A stretch of DNA of 64,000 bases. Source: Muricea muricata (Eukaryota > Cnidaria > Anthozoa > Malacalcyonacea > Plexauridae). Positions 9,390 to 22,005 of this stretch are shown here, one piece after another. Position numbers and translations under genes: made by a program. The stretch covers positions 6,672,701 through 6,736,700 of the forward strand of contig OY979726.1 in the NCBI GenBank assembly GCA_963855995.1, in the 5' to 3' direction. The notes under the pieces were generated by a model. It had not been told where the DNA came from. It saw only the letters and a program-made list of their open reading frames with translations, and searched no databases. Position 1 is the stretch's first letter, and every line of letters begins with the position of its first letter.

Positions 9390-10039
9390 TTCCTATAAGT
9401 TCTCCAATTTCGATTTCGAAGCTGTCTTTTAGGACCGCGATTGCAATATATCATTGTGCTCAACTCGTTCTTTTTAGCACTCAAAACATCATTTTAAGCT
9501 CTAAAACGTCGCCGTGATCGATTTGAGACGGCAATTTTTAGTTGGAAGTCTGAGCATGTTTTTACGCTCAAATCGCTTCCAGAACGCCTAAAACGCGATT
9601 TTGATGATTGTAAGAGCGTTTCTTTTCAGTCTCAAAGCATGTTGTAGGTTTCTCATTTCAACATGCTATTTTGCTGATGTCGATAGTTTGAGCGCCGAAA
9701 ACATGATTGCGGACTTCCTATAAGTTCTCCAATTTCGATTTAGAAGCTGTCTTTTAGGTACGCGATTGGAATACATCATTGTGCTCAACTCGTTCTTTTT
9801 AGCACTGAAAACATCATTTTAAGCTCTAAAACGTCGCCGTGATCGATTTGAGACGGCCATTTTTAGTTGGAAGTCTGAGCATGTTTTTACGCTCAAATCG
9901 CTTCCAGAACGCCTAAAACGTGATTTTGATGATTGTAAGAGCGTTTCTTTTCAGTTTCAAACCCGGTTGTAGGGTTCTTATTTCAACATGCTATTTTGCT
10001 GATGTCAATAGTTTGAGCGCCGAAAACATGATGGGGGAC

Positions 10040-10362
10040 ATGCTAACTTCTCCAATTTTTATTTAGAAGCTGTCTTTTAGGTACGCGATTTCAATATATC
10101 ATTGTGCTCAACTCGTTCTTTTTAGCACTCAAAACATCATTTTAAGCTCTAAAAGGTCGGCGTGATCGATTTTAGACGGCAATTTTTAGTTGGAAGTCTG
10201 AGCATGTTTTTACGCTCAAATCGCTTCCAGAACGCCTAAAACGCGATTTTGATGATTGTAAGAGCGTTTCTTTTCAGTCTCAAAGCATGTTGTAGGTTTC
10301 TCATTTCAACATGCTATTTTGCTGATGTCGATAGTTTGAGCGCCGAAAACATGATTGCGGAC
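10040..10362 (+). repeat. Monomer class J, exemplar
   Basis: 323 bp. The start ATGCTAACTTCTCC is followed by AATTTTTATTTAG; AAAAGGTCGGCG replaces AAAACGTCGGCG; the back half is class A-like (GCTTCCAG, CTCAAAG, TTTCTCAT). It recurs at 11659, 38179 and 48849; the last two precede TTTGACCGCC, a shared private variant. Confidence 0.8.
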
Positions 10363-10686
10363 TTCCTATAAGTTCTCCAATTTCGATTTAGAAGCTGTCT
10401 TTTAGGTACGCGATTTCAATATATCATTGTGCTCAACTCGTTCTTTTTAGCACTCAAAACATCATTTTAAGCTCTAAAACGTCGCCGTGATCGATTTGAG
10501 ACGGAAATTTTTGTTGGCAGTCTGAGCATGTTTTTACGCTTAAATCGCTTCCAGAACGCCTAAAACGCGATTTTGATGATTGTAAGAGCGTTTCTTTTCA
10601 GAATCAAAGCATGTTGTAGGTTTCTCATTTCAACCTGCTATTTTGCTGATGTCGATATTTTGAGCGCCGAAAACGTGATATCAGAC
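10363..10686 (+). repeat. Monomer class K, exemplar
   Basis: 324 bp, B-related. Markers: GACGGAAATTTTTG, ACGCTTAAATCGC, CAGAATCAAAG, CAACCTGC, TATTTTGAGC and ATATCAGAC. CAACCTGC weakens the right arm of the 9-bp dyad. It recurs at 11982, 38502, 39148, 49172 and 49818. Confidence 0.8.
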
Positions 10687-11008
10687 ATGCTAAGTTCTCC
10701 AATTTCGATTTAGAATCTGTCTTTTAGGTACGCGATTTCAATATATCATTGTGCTCAACTCGTTCTTTTTAGCACTCAAAACATCATTTTAAGATCTAAA
10801 ACGTCGGCGTGATCGATTTTAGACGGCAATTTTTAGTTGGAAGTCTGAGCATGTTTTTTCGCTCAAATCGCTCCAGAACGTCTAAAACGCGATTTTGATG
10901 ATTGTAAGAGCGTTTCTTTTCAGTCTAAAAGCATGTTGTAGCTTTCTAATTTCAACATGCTATTTTGCTGATGTCGATAGTTTGATCGCCGAAAACTTGA
11001 TTGCGGAC
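10687..11008 (+). repeat. Monomer class L, exemplar
   Basis: 322 bp, start ATGCTAAG, with GAATCTGTC and GATCTAAAACGTCGG as in class C. The back half varies among copies: I-type here, Q-type at 12306, A-type at 38826 and 49496, Q-type at 39472 and 50142. Its neighbours are always K upstream. Confidence 0.75.
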
Positions 11009-12627
11009 TTCCTATAAGTTCTCTAATTTCGATTTCGAAGCTGTCTTTTAGGACCGCGATTGCAATATATCATTGTGCTCAACTCGTTCTTTTTAGCACT
11101 CAAAACATCATTTTAAGCTCTAAAACGTCGCCGTGATCGATTTGAGACGGCAATTTTTAGTTGGAAGTCTGAGCATGTTTTTACGCTCAAATCGCTTCCA
11201 GAACGCCTAAAACGCGATTTTGATGATTGTAAGAGCGTTTCTTTTCAGTCTCAAAGCATGTTGTAGGTTTCTCATTTCAACATGCTATTTTGCTGATGTC
11301 GATAGTTTGAGCGCCGAAAACATGATTGCGGACTTCCTATAAGTTCTCCAATTTCGATTTAGAAGCTGTCTTTTAGGTACGCGATTGGAATACATCATTG
11401 TGCTCAACTCGTTCTTTTTAGCACTGAAAACATCATTTTAAGCTCTAAAACGTCGCCGTGATCGATTTGAGACGGCCATTTTTAGTTGGAAGTCTGAGCA
11501 TGTTTTTACGCTCAAATCGCTTCCAGAACGCCTAAAACGTGATTTTGATGATTGTAAGAGCGTTTCTTTTCAGTTTCAAACCCGGTTGTAGGGTTCTTAT
11601 TTCAACATGCTATTTTGCTGATGTCAATAGTTTGAGCGCCGAAAACATGATGGGGGACATGCTAACTTCTCCAATTTTTATTTAGAAGCTGTCTTTTAGG
11701 TACGCGATTTCAATATATCATCGTGCTCAACTCGTTCTTTTTAGCACTCAAAACATCATTTTAAGCTCTAAAAGGTCGGCGTGATCGATTTTAGACGGCA
11801 ATTTTTAGTTGGAAGTCTGAGCATGTTTTTACGCTCAAATCGCTTCCAGAACGCCTAAAACGCGATTTTGATGATTGTAAGAGCGTTTCTTTTCAGTCTC
11901 AAAGCATGTTGTAGGTTTCTCATTTCAACATGCTATTTTGCTGATGTCGATAGTTTGAGCGCCGAAAACATGATTGCGGACTTCCTATAAGTTCTCCAAT
12001 TTCGATTTAGAAGCTGTCTTTTAGGTACGCGATTTCAATATATCATTGTGCTCAACTCGTTCTTTTTAGCACTCAAAACATCATTTTAAGCTCTAAAACG
12101 TCGCCGTGATCGATTTGAGACGGAAATTTTTGTTGGCAGTCTGAGCATGTTTTTACGCTTAAATCGCTTCCAGAACGCCTAAAACGCGATTTTGATGATT
12201 GTGAGAGCGTTTCTTTTCAGAATCAAAGCATGTTGTAGGTTTCTCATTTCAACCTGCTATTTTGCTGATGTCGATATTTTGAGCGCCGAAAACGTGATAT
12301 CAGACATGCTAAGTTCTCCAATTTCGATTTAGAATCTGTCTTTTAGGTACGCGATTTCAATATATCATTGTGCTCAACTCGTTCTTTTTAGCACTCAAAA
12401 CATCATTTTAAGATCTAAAACGTCGGCGTGATCGATTTTAGACGGCAATTTTTAGTTGGAAGTCTGAGCATGTTTTTTCGCTCAAATCGCTCCACAACGT
12501 CTAAAACGCGATTTTGATGATTGTAAGAGCGTTTCTTTTCAGTCTAAAAGCATGTTGTAGGTTTCTAATTTCAACATGCTATTTTGCTGATGTCGATAGT
12601 TTGATCGCCGAAAACATGATTGCGGAC
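11009..12627 (+). repeat. Pentamer higher-order repeat A-H-J-K-L, copy 2 (1,619 bp)
   Basis: The starts are 11009, 11334, 11659, 11982 and 12306. Class order is identical to copy 1 with only scattered substitutions (TCTCTAATTTCG near 11026, CATCGTGCTC near 11719, GTGAGAGCG near 12202). The last monomer differs in its back half (GCTCCACAACGTC and GTAGGTTTCTAAT), which is Q-type, so the downstream exchange point lies within it. Confidence 0.9.
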
Positions 12628-15600
12628 TTCTTATAAGTTCTCCAATTTCGATTTAGAAGCTGTCTTTTAGGTACGCGATTGCAATATATCATTGTGCTCA
12701 AGTCGTTCTTTTTAGCACTCAAAACATCATTTTAAGCTCTAAAACGTCGCCGTGATCGATTTGAGACGGCCATTTTTAGTTGGAAGTCTGAGCATGTTTT
12801 TACGCTCAAATCGCTTCCAGAACGCCTAAAACGTGATTTTGATGATTGTAAGAGCGTTTATTTTCAGTTTCAAAGCAGGTTGTAGGGTTCTTATTTCAAC
12901 ATGCTATTTTGCTGATGTCGATAGTTTGAGCGCCGAAAACATGATTGCGGACATGCTAACTTCTCCATTTTTGATTTAGAAGCTGTCTTTTAGGTACGCG
13001 ATTTCAATATATCATTGTGCTCAACTTGTTCTCTTTAGCACTCAAAACATCATTTTAAGCTCTAAAACGTCGGCGTGATCGATTTTAGACGGCAATTTTT
13101 AGTTGGCAGTCTGAGCATGTTTTTACGCTCAAATCGCTCCAGAACGTCTAAAACGCGATTTTGATGATTGTAAGAGCGTTTCTTTTCAGTCTCAAAGCAT
13201 GTTGTAGGTTTCTCATTTCAACATTCTATTTTGCTGATGTCGATAGTTTGAGCGCCGAAAACATGATTGCGGACTTCCTATAAGTTCTCCAATTTCGATT
13301 TAGAAGCTGCCTTTTAGGTACGCGATTGGAATATATCATTGTGCTCAACTCGTTCTTTTTAGCACTCAAAACATCATTTTAAGCTCTAAAACGTCGCCAG
13401 GATCGATTTGAGACGGCCATTTTTAGTTTGAAGTCTGAGCATGTTTTTACGCTCAAATCGCTTCCAGAATGCCTAAAACGTGATTTTGATGATTGTAAGA
13501 GGGTTTATTTTAAGTTTCAAAGCAGGTTGTAGGGTTCTTATTTCAACATGCTATTTTGCTGATGTCGATAGTTTGAGCGCCGAAAACATGATTGCGGACA
13601 TGCTAAGTTCTCCAATTTCGATTTAGAAGCTGTCTTTTAGGTACGCGATTTCAATATATCATTGTGCTCAACTCGTTCTTTTTAAAACTCAAAACATCAT
13701 TTTAAGCTCTAAAACGTCGCCGTGATCGATTTGAGACGGCAATTTTTGTTGGCAGTCTGAGCATGTTTTTACGCTCAAATCGCTTCAAGAACGCCTAAAA
13801 CGCGATTTTGATGATTGTAAGAGCGTTTCTTTTCAGTCTCAAAGCATGTTGTAGGTTTCTCATTTCAACATGCTATTTTGCTGATGTCGATAGTTCGAGC
13901 GCCGAAAACATGATTGCGGACATGCTAAGTTCTCCAATTTCGATTTAGAAGCTGTCTTTTAGGTACGCGATTTCAATATATCATTGTGCTCAACTCGTTC
14001 TTTTTAGCACTCAAAACATCATTTTAAGATCCAAAACGTCGGCGTGATCGATTTTAGACGGCAATTTTTAGTTGGAAGTCTGAGCATGTTTTTTCGCTCA
14101 AATCGCTCCAGAACGTCTAAAACGCGATTTTGATGATTGTAAGAGCGTTTCTTTTCAGTCTAAAAGCATGTTGTAGGTTTCTAATTTCAACATGCTATTT
14201 TGCTGATGTCGATAGTTTGATCGCCGAAAACATGATTGCGGACTTCCTATAAGTTCTCCAATTTCGATTTAGAAGCTGCCTTTTAGGTACGCGATTGGAA
14301 TATATCATTGTGCTCAACTCGTTCTTTTTAGCACTCAAAACATCATTTTAAGCTCTAAAACGTCGCCATGATCGATTTGAGACGGCCATTTTTAGTTTGA
14401 AGTCTGAGCATGTTTTTACGCTCAAATCGCTTCCAGAATGCCTAAAACGTGATTTTAATGATTATAAGAGGTTTTATTTTAAGTTTCAAAGCAGGTTGTA
14501 GGGTTCTTATTTCAACATGCTATTTTGCTGATGTCGATAGTTTGAGCGCCGAAAACATGATTGCGGACATGCTAAGTTCTCCAATTTCGATTTAGAAGCT
14601 GTCTTTTAGGTACGCGATAGGAATACATCATTGTGCTCAACTCGTTCTTTTTAGCACTCAAAACATCATTTTAAGCTCTAAAACGTCGCCGTGATCGATT
14701 TGAGACGGCCATTTTTAATTGCAAGTCTGAGCATGTTTTTACGCTCAAATCGCTTCCAGAACGCCTAAAACGCGATTTTGATGATTGTAAGAGCGTTTCT
14801 TTTCAGTCTCATAGCATGTTGTAGGTTTCTCATTTCAACATGCTATTTTGCTGATGTCGATAGTTCGAGCGCCGAAAACATGATTGCGAACATGCTAAGT
14901 TCTCCAATTTCGATTTAGAAGCTGTCTTTTAGGTACGCGATTGCAATATATCATTGTGCTCAACTCGTTCTTTTTAGCACTCAAAACATCATTTTAAGAT
15001 CTAAAACGTCGGCGTGATCGATTTGAGACGGCAATTTTTAGTTGGAAGTCTGAGCATGTTTTTACGCTCAAATCGCTTCCAGAACGCCTAAAACGCGATT
15101 TTGATGACTGTAAGAGCCTTTCTTTTCATTCCCAAAGCATGTTGTAAGTTTCTAATTTCAACATGCTATTTTGCTGATGTCGATAGTTTGAGCGCCGAAA
15201 ACATGATTGCGGACTTCCTATAAGTTCTCCAATTTCGATTTCGAAGCTGTCTTTTAGGACCGCGATTGCAATATATCATTGTGCTCAAGTCGTTCTTTTT
15301 AGCACTCAAAACATCATTTTAAGCTCTAAAACGTCGCCGTGATCGATTTGAGACGGCAATTTTTAGTTGGAAGTCTGAGCATGTTTTTACGCTCAAATCG
15401 CTTCCAGAACGCCTAAAACGCGATTTTGATGATTGTAAGAGCGTTTCTTTTCAGTCTCAAAGCATGTTGTAGGTTTCTCATTTCAACATGCTATTTTGCT
15501 GATGTCGATAGTTTGAGCGCCGAAAACATGATTGCGGACTTCCTATAAGTTCTCCAATTTCGATTTAGAAGCTGTCTTTTAGGTACGCGATTTCAATATA

Positions 15601-15863
15601 TCATTGTGCTCAACTCGTTCTTTTTAGCACTCAAAACATCATTTTAAGCTCTAAAACGTCGCCGTGATCGATTTGAGACGGCAATTTTTGTTGGCAGTCT
15701 GAGCATGTTTTTACGCTTAAATCGCTTCCAGAACGCCTAAAACGCGATTTTGATGATTGTAAGAGCGTTTCTTTTCAGTCTCAAAGCATGTTGTAGGTTT
15801 CTCATTTCAACATGCTATTTTGCTGATGTCGATATTTTGAGCGCCGAAAACGTGATTGCAGAC
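12628..15863 (+). repeat. Block M-N-O-P-Q-R-S-U/E-A-B (10 monomers)
   Basis: The starts are 12628, 12953, 13275, 13600, 13922, 14244, 14569, 14892, 15215 and 15540. This is the first appearance of the N-O-P-Q tetramer (1,291 bp) and of classes R and S. The monomer at 14892 joins a U front (GCGATTGCAATATATC, GATCTAAAACGTCGG) to an E-like back (GACTGTAAG, CATTCCCAAAG), shared with 1297. The N-O-P-Q part is repeated 2,911 bp downstream from 15864. Confidence 0.85.
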
Positions 15864-18127
15864 ATGCTAACTTCTCCATTTTTGATTTAGAAGCTGTCTT
15901 TTAGGTACGCGATTTCAATATATCATTGTGCTCAACTTGTTCTCTTTAGCACTCAAAACATCATTTTAAGCTCTAAAACGTCGGCGTGATCGATTTTAGA
16001 CGGCAATTTTTAGTTGGCAGTCTGAGCATGTTTTTACGCTCAAATCGCTCCAGAACGTCTAAAACGCGATTTTGATGATTGTAAGAGCGTTTCTTTTCAG
16101 TCTCAAAGCATGTTGTAGGTTTCTCATTTCAACATTCTATTTTGCTGATGTCGATAGTTTGAGCGCCGAAAACATGATTGCGGACTTCCTATAAGTTCTC
16201 CAATTTCGATTTAGAAGCTGCCTTTTAGGTACGTGATTGGAATATATCATTGTGCTCAACTCGTTCTTTTTAGCACTCAAAACATCATTTTAAGCTCTAA
16301 AACGTCGCCATGATCGATTTGAGACGGCCATTTTTAGTTTGAAGTCTGAGCATTTTTTTACGCTCAAATCGCTTCCAGAATGCCTAAAACGTGATTTTGA
16401 TGATTGTAAGAGGGTTTATTTTAAGTTTCAAAGCAGGTTGTAGGGTTCTTATTTCAACATGCTATTTTGCTGATGTCGATAGTTTGAGCGCCGAAAACAT
16501 GATTGCGGACATGCTAAGTTCTCCAATTTCGATTTAGAAGCTGTCTTTTAGGTACGCGATTTCAATATATCATTGTGCTCAACTCGTTCTTTTTAAAACT
16601 CAAAACATCATTTTAAGCTCTAAAACGTCGCCGTGATCGATTTGAGACGGCAATTTTTGTTGGCAGTCTGAGCATGTTTTTACGCTTAAATCGCTTCAAG
16701 AACGCCTAAAACGCGATTTTGATGATTGTAAGAGCGTTTCTTTTCAGTCTCAAAGCATGTTGTAGGTTTCTCATTTCAACATGCTATTTTGCTGATGTCG
16801 ATAGTTCGAGCGCCGAAAACATGATTGCGGACATGCTAAGTTCTCCAATTTCGATTTAGAAGCTGTCTTTTAGGTACGCGATTTCAATATATCATTGTGC
16901 TCAAAACGTTCTTTTTAGCACTCAAAACATCATTTTAAGATCTAAAACGTCGGCGTGATCGATTTTAGACGGCAATTTTCAGTTGGAAGTCTGAGCATGT
17001 TTTTTCGCTCAAATCGCTCCAGAACGTCTAAAACGCGATTTTGATGATTGTAAGAGCGTTTCTTTTCAGTCTAAACGCATGTTGTAGGTTTCTAATTTCA
17101 ACATGCTATTTTGCTGATGTCGATAGTTTGATCGCCGAAAACATGATTGCGGACTTCCTATAAGTTCTCCAATTTCGATTTAGAAGCTGTCTTTTAGGTA
17201 CGCGATTGCAATATATTATTGTGCTCAACTCGTTCATTTTAGCACTCAAAACATCATTTTAAGCTATAAAACGTCGCCGTGATCGATTTGAGACGGCAAT
17301 TTTAGTTGGAAGTCTGAGCATGTTTTTACGCTCAAATCACTTCCAGAACGCCTAAAACGCGATTTTGATGACTGTAAGAGCCTTTCTTTTCATTCTCAAA
17401 GCATGTTGTAAGTTTCTAATTTCAACATGCTATTTTGCTGATGTCGATAGTTTGAGCGCCGAAAACATGATTGCGGACTTCCTATAAGTTCTCCAATTTC
17501 GATTTCGAAGCTGTCTTTTAGGACCGCGATTGCAAAATATCATTGTGCTCAAGTCGTTCTTTTTAGCACTCAAAACATCATTTTAAGCTCTAAAACGTCG
17601 CCGTGATCGATTTGAGACGGCAATTTTTAGTTGGAAGTCTGAGCATGTTTTTACGCTCAAATCGCTTCCAGAACGCCTAAAACGCGATTTTGATGATTGT
17701 AAGAGCGTTTCTTTTCAGTCTCAAAGCATGTTGTAGGTTTCTCATTTCAACATGCTATTTTGCTGATGTCGATAGTTTGAGCGCCGAAAACATGATTGCG
17801 GACTTCCTATAAGTTCTCCAATTTCGATTTAGAAGCTGTCTTTTAGGTACGCGATTTCAATATATCATTGTGCTCAACTCGTTCTTTTTAGCACTCAAAA
17901 CATCATTTTAAGCTCTAAAACGTCGCCGTGATCGATTTGAGACGGCAATTTTTGTTGGCAGTCTGAGCATGTTTTTACGCTTAAATCGCTTCAAGAACGC
18001 TTAAAACGCGATTTTGATGATTGTAAGAGCGTTTCTTTTCAGTCTCAAAGCATGTTGTAGGTTTCTCATTTCAACATGCTATTTTGCTGATGTCGATAGT
18101 TTGATCGCCGAAAACATGATTGCGGAC
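15864..18127 (+). repeat. Block N-O-P-Q-E-A-B (7 monomers)
   Basis: The starts are 15864, 16186, 16511, 16833, 17155, 17479 and 17804. It repeats the N-O-P-Q of 12953-14243 at an offset of 2,911 bp with small changes (ACGTGATTGG near 16232, GAGCATTTTTTTAC near 16350, CTCAAAACG near 16911, CTAAACGC near 17073). The last monomer (17804) is B-like but has CTTCAAGAACGCTTAAAAC, and contains the left end of the 5,494-bp duplication. Confidence 0.8.
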
Positions 18128-20711
18128 TTCTTATAAGTTCTCCAATTTCGATTTAGAAGCTGTCTTTTAGGTACGCGATTGCAATATATCATTGTGCTCA
18201 ACTTGTTCTCTTTAGCACTCAAAACATCATTTTAAGCTCTAAAACGTCGGCGTGATCGATTTTAGACGGCAATTTTTAGTTGGCAGTCTGAGCATGTTTT
18301 TACGCTCAAATCGCTCCAGAACGTCTAAAACGCGATTTTGATGATTGTAAGAGCGTTTCTTTTCAGTCTCAAAGCATGTTGTAGGTTTCTCATTTCAACA
18401 TTCTATTTTGCTGATGTCGATAGTTTGAGCGCCGAAAACATGATTGCGGACTTCCTATAAGTTCTCCAATTTCGATTTAGAAGCTGCCTTTTAGGTACGC
18501 GATTGGAATATATCATTGTGCTCAACTCGTTCTTTTTAGCACTCAAAACATCATTTTAAGCTCTAAAACGTCGCCAGGATCGATTTGAGACGGCCATTTT
18601 TAGTTTGAAGTCTGAGCATGTTTTTACGCTCAAATCGCTTCCAGAATGCCTAAAACGTGATTTTGATGATTGTAAGAGGGTTTATTTTAAGTTTCAAAGC
18701 AGGTTGTAGGGTTCTTATTTCAACATGCTATTTTGCTGATGTCGATAGTTTGAGCGCCGAAAACATGATTGCGGACATGCTAAGTTCTCCAATTTTGATT
18801 TAGAAGCTGTCTTTTAGGTACGCGATTTCAATATATCATTGTGCTCAACTCGTTCTTTTTAAAACTCAAAACATCATTTTAAGCTCTAAAACGTCGCCGT
18901 GATCGATTTGAGACGGCAATTTTTGTTGGCAGTCTGAGCATGTTTTTACGCTTAAATCGCTTCAAGAACGCCTAAAACGCGATTTTGATGATTGTAAGAG
19001 CGTTTCTTTTCAGTCTCAAAGCATGTTGTAGGTTTCTCATTTCAACATGCTATTTTGCTGATGTCGATAGTTCGAGCGCCGAAAACATGATTGCGGACAT
19101 GCTAAGTTCTCCAATTTCGATTTAGAAGCTGTCTTTTAGGTACGCGATTTCAATATATCATTGTGCTCAACTCGTTCTTTTTAGCACTCAAAACATCATT
19201 TTAAGATCCAAAACGTCGGCGTGATCGATTTTAGACGGCAATTTTTAGTTGGAAGTCTGAGCATGTTTTTTCGCTCAAATCGCTCCACAACGTCTAAAAC
19301 GCGATTTTGATGATTGTAAGAGCGTTTCTTTTCAGTCTAAAAGCATGTTGTAGGTTTCTAATTTCAACATGCTATTTTGCTGATGTCGATAGTTTGATCG
19401 CCGAAAACATGATTGCGGACATGCTATTTTCTCCATTTTTGATTTAGAAGCTGTCTTTTAGGTACGCGATTTCAATATATCATTGTGCTCAACTTGTTCT
19501 CTTTAGCACTCAAAACATCATTTCAAGCTCTAAAACGTCGGCGTGATCGATTTTAGACGGCAATTTTTAGTTGGCAGTCTGAGCATGTTTTTACGCTCAA
19601 ATCGCTCCAGAACGTCTAAAACGCGATTTTGATGATTGTAAAAGCGTTTCTTTTCAGTCTCAAAGCATGTTGTAGGTTTCTCATTTCAACATTCTATTTT
19701 GCTGATGTCGATAGTTTGAGCGCCGAAAACATGATTGCGGACTTCCTATAAGTTCTCCAATTTCGATTTAGAAGCTGCCTTTTAGGTACGCGATTGGAAT
19801 ATATCATTGTGCTCAACTCGTTCTTTTTAGCACTCAAAACATCATTTTAAGCTCTAAAACGTCGCCAGGATCGATTTGAGACGGCCATTTTTAGTTTGAA
19901 GTCTGAGCATGTTTTTACGCTCAAATCGCTTCCAGAATGCCTAAAACGTGATTTTGATGATTGTAAGAGGGTTTATTTTAAGTTTCAAAGCAGGTTGTAG
20001 GGTTCTTATTTCAACATGCTATTTTGCTGATGTCGATAGTTTGAGCGCCGAAAACATGATTGCGGACATGCTAAGTTCTCCAATTTCGATTTAGAAGCTG
20101 TCTTTTAGGTACGCGATTTCAATATATCATTGTGCTCAACTCGTTCTTTTTAAAACTCAAAACATCATTTTAAGCTCTAAAACGTCGCCGTGATCGATTT
20201 GAGACGGCAATTTTTGTTGGCAGTCTGAGCATGTTTTTACGCTTAAATCGCTTCAAGAACGCCTAAAACGCGATTTTGATGATTGTAAGAGCGTTTCTTT
20301 TCAGTCTCAAAGCATGTTGTAGGTTTCTCATTTCAACATGCTATTTTGCTGATGTCGATAGTTCGAGCGCCGAAAACATGATTGCGGACATGCTAAGTTC
20401 TCCAATTTCGATTTAGAAGCTGTCTTTTAGGTACGCGATTTCAATATATCATTGTGCTCAACTCGTTCTTTTTAGCACTCAAAACATCATTTTAAGATCC
20501 AAAACGTCGGCGTGATCGATTTTAGACGGCAATTTTTAGTTGGAAGTCTGAGCATGTTTTTTCGCTCAAATCGCTCCACAACGTCTAAAACGCGATTTTG
20601 ATGATTGTAAGAGCGTTTCTTTTCAGTCTAAAAGCATGTTGTAGGTTTCTAATTTCAACATGCTATTTTGCTGATGTCGATAGTTTGATCGCCGAAAACA
20701 TGATTGCGGAC

Positions 20712-21036
20712 TTCTTATAAGTTCTCCAATTTCGATTTAGAAGCTGTCTTTTAGATACGCGATTGCAATATATCATTGTGCTCAAGTCGTTCTTTTTAGC
20801 ACTCAAAACATCATTTTAAGCTCTAAAACGTCGCCGTGATCGATTTGAGACGGCCATTTTTAGTTGGAAGTCTGAGCATGTTTTTACGCTCAAATCGCTT
20901 CCAGAACGCCTAAAACGTGATTTTGATGATTGTAAGAGCGTTTATTTTCAGTTTCAAAGCAGGTTGTAGGGTTCTTATTTCAACATGCTATTTTGCTGAT
21001 GTCGATAGTTTGAGCGCCGAAAACATGATTGCGGAC
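20712..21036 (+). repeat. Monomer class M, exemplar
   Basis: 325 bp, start TTCTTATAAG. Markers: TTAGATACGCG (this sublineage), CAAGTCG, GACGGCCAT, ACGTGATTTTG, GCGTTTATTTTCAG and TTTCAAAGCAGG. It recurs at 12628 and 26206. It always follows a Q and precedes an N beginning ATGCTAAC. It combines features of class A (CAAGTCG) and H (CGTGATT, GTTTC). Confidence 0.75.
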
Positions 21037-21358
21037 ATGCTAACTTCTCCATTTTTGATTTAGAAGCTGTCTTTTAGGTACGCGATTTCAATATATCATT
21101 GTGCTCAACTTGTTCTCTTTAGCACTCAAAACATCATTTTAAGCTCTAAAACGTCGGCGTGATCGATTTTAGACGGCAATTTTTAGTTGGCAGTCTGAGC
21201 ATGTTTTTACGCTCAAATCGCTCCAGAACGTCTAAAACGCGATTTTGATGATTGTAAGGGCGTTTCTTTTCAGTCTCAAAGCATGTTGTAGGTTTCTCAT
21301 TTCAACATTCTATTTTGCTGATGTCGATAGTTTGAGCGCCGAAAACATGATTGCGGAC
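21037..21358 (+). repeat. Monomer class N, exemplar
   Basis: 322 bp. Start ATGCTAACTTCTCC with ATTTTTGATT. Markers: CAACTTGTTCTCTTTAGC, GTCGGCGTG, AGTTGGCAG, GCTCCAGAACGTC and CAACATTCT, which breaks the right arm of the 9-bp dyad. First member of the 1,291-bp tetramer N-O-P-Q. At least ten copies, including 12953, 15864, 19421, 24915, 26531, 40442, 42704, 51112, 53374 and 62428. Confidence 0.82.
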
Positions 21359-21683
21359 TTCCTATAAGTTCTCCAATTTCGATTTAGAAGCTGCCTTTTA
21401 GGTACGCGATTGGAATATATCATTGTGCTCAACTCGTTCTTTTTAGCACTCAAAACATCATTTTAAGCTCTAAAACGTCGCCAGGATCGATTTGAGACGG
21501 CCATTTTTAGTTTGAAGTCTGAGCATGTTTTTACGCTCAAATCGCTTCCAGAATGCCTAAAACGTGATTTTGATGATTGTAAGAGGGTTTATTTTAAGTT
21601 TCAAAGCAGGTTGTAGGGTTCTTATTTCAACATGCTATTTTGCTGATGTCGATAGTTTGAGCGCCGAAAACATGATTGCGGAC
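21359..21683 (+). repeat. Monomer class O, exemplar
   Basis: 325 bp, long start. Markers: GAAGCTGCC, GGAATATATC, GTCGCCAGG or GTCGCCATG, TTTAGTTTGAAG, AGAATGCC, AGAGGGTTTATTTTAAG and GCAGGTTG. The copies at 40764, 43026, 51434 and 53696 are 326 bp, with an extra A in CTCAAAAACATC and the change AAGTCCTCC, which marks one sublineage. Confidence 0.82.
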
Positions 21684-22005
21684 ATGCTAAGTTCTCCAAT
21701 TTCGATTTAGAAGCTGTCTTTTAGGTACGCGATTTCAATATATCATTGTGCTCAACTCGTTCTTTTTAAAACTCAAAACATCATTTTAAGCTCTAAAACG
21801 TCGCCGTGATCGATTTGAGACGGCAATTTTTGTTGGCAGTCTGAGCATGTTTTTACGCTTAAATCGCTTCAAGAACGCCTAAAACGCGATTTTGATGATT
21901 GTAAGAGCGTTTCTTTTCAGTCTCAAAGCATGTTGTAGGTTTCTCATTTCAACATGCTATTTTGCTGATGTCGATAGTTCGAGCGCCGAAAACATGATTG
22001 CGGAC
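21684..22005 (+). repeat. Monomer class P, exemplar
   Basis: 322 bp, start ATGCTAAG. Markers: TTTTTAAAACTC in place of TTTTTAGCACTC (which destroys the GTGCT/AGCAC dyad), TTTTTGTTGGCAG, ACGCTTAAATCGCTTCAAG and TAGTTCGAGC. Always after O, except at 29762, where it follows an R-type back at the 2,584-bp duplication junction, and at 44321 and 54991, where it follows an O back on an E front. Confidence 0.82.

Larger units (their letters stand above)
4900..10876 (+). repeat. Dispersed ~6-kb segmental duplication, left copy
   Basis: Monomer starts 5179 to 10687 each have a counterpart 28,139 bp downstream (5179/33318, 5503/33642, 6151/34290, 8096/36235, 9390/37529, 10363/38502, 10687/38826), with the same class order. 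Shared private marks include AAAGTATG (6395/34534), ACATGGTTGC (6465/34604) and AGCACTGAAAAC. The left limit is in the class D front and the right limit is in the back half of the L monomer at 10687. One local difference: H at 8743 has CCCGG, while its counterpart at 36882 has GCAGG. Confidence 0.88.
9390..11008 (+). repeat. Pentamer higher-order repeat A-H-J-K-L, copy 1 (1,619 bp)
   Basis: The starts are 9390 (A), 9715 (H), 10040 (J), 10363 (K) and 10687 (L). Each matches a monomer 1,619 bp downstream, with distinctive shared variants (CCCGG, AATTTTTATTTAG, AAAAGGTCGG, CAGAATCAAAG, CAACCTGC, ATATCAGAC). The last monomer ends with GTAGCTTTCTAAT as in class I. Confidence 0.9.
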
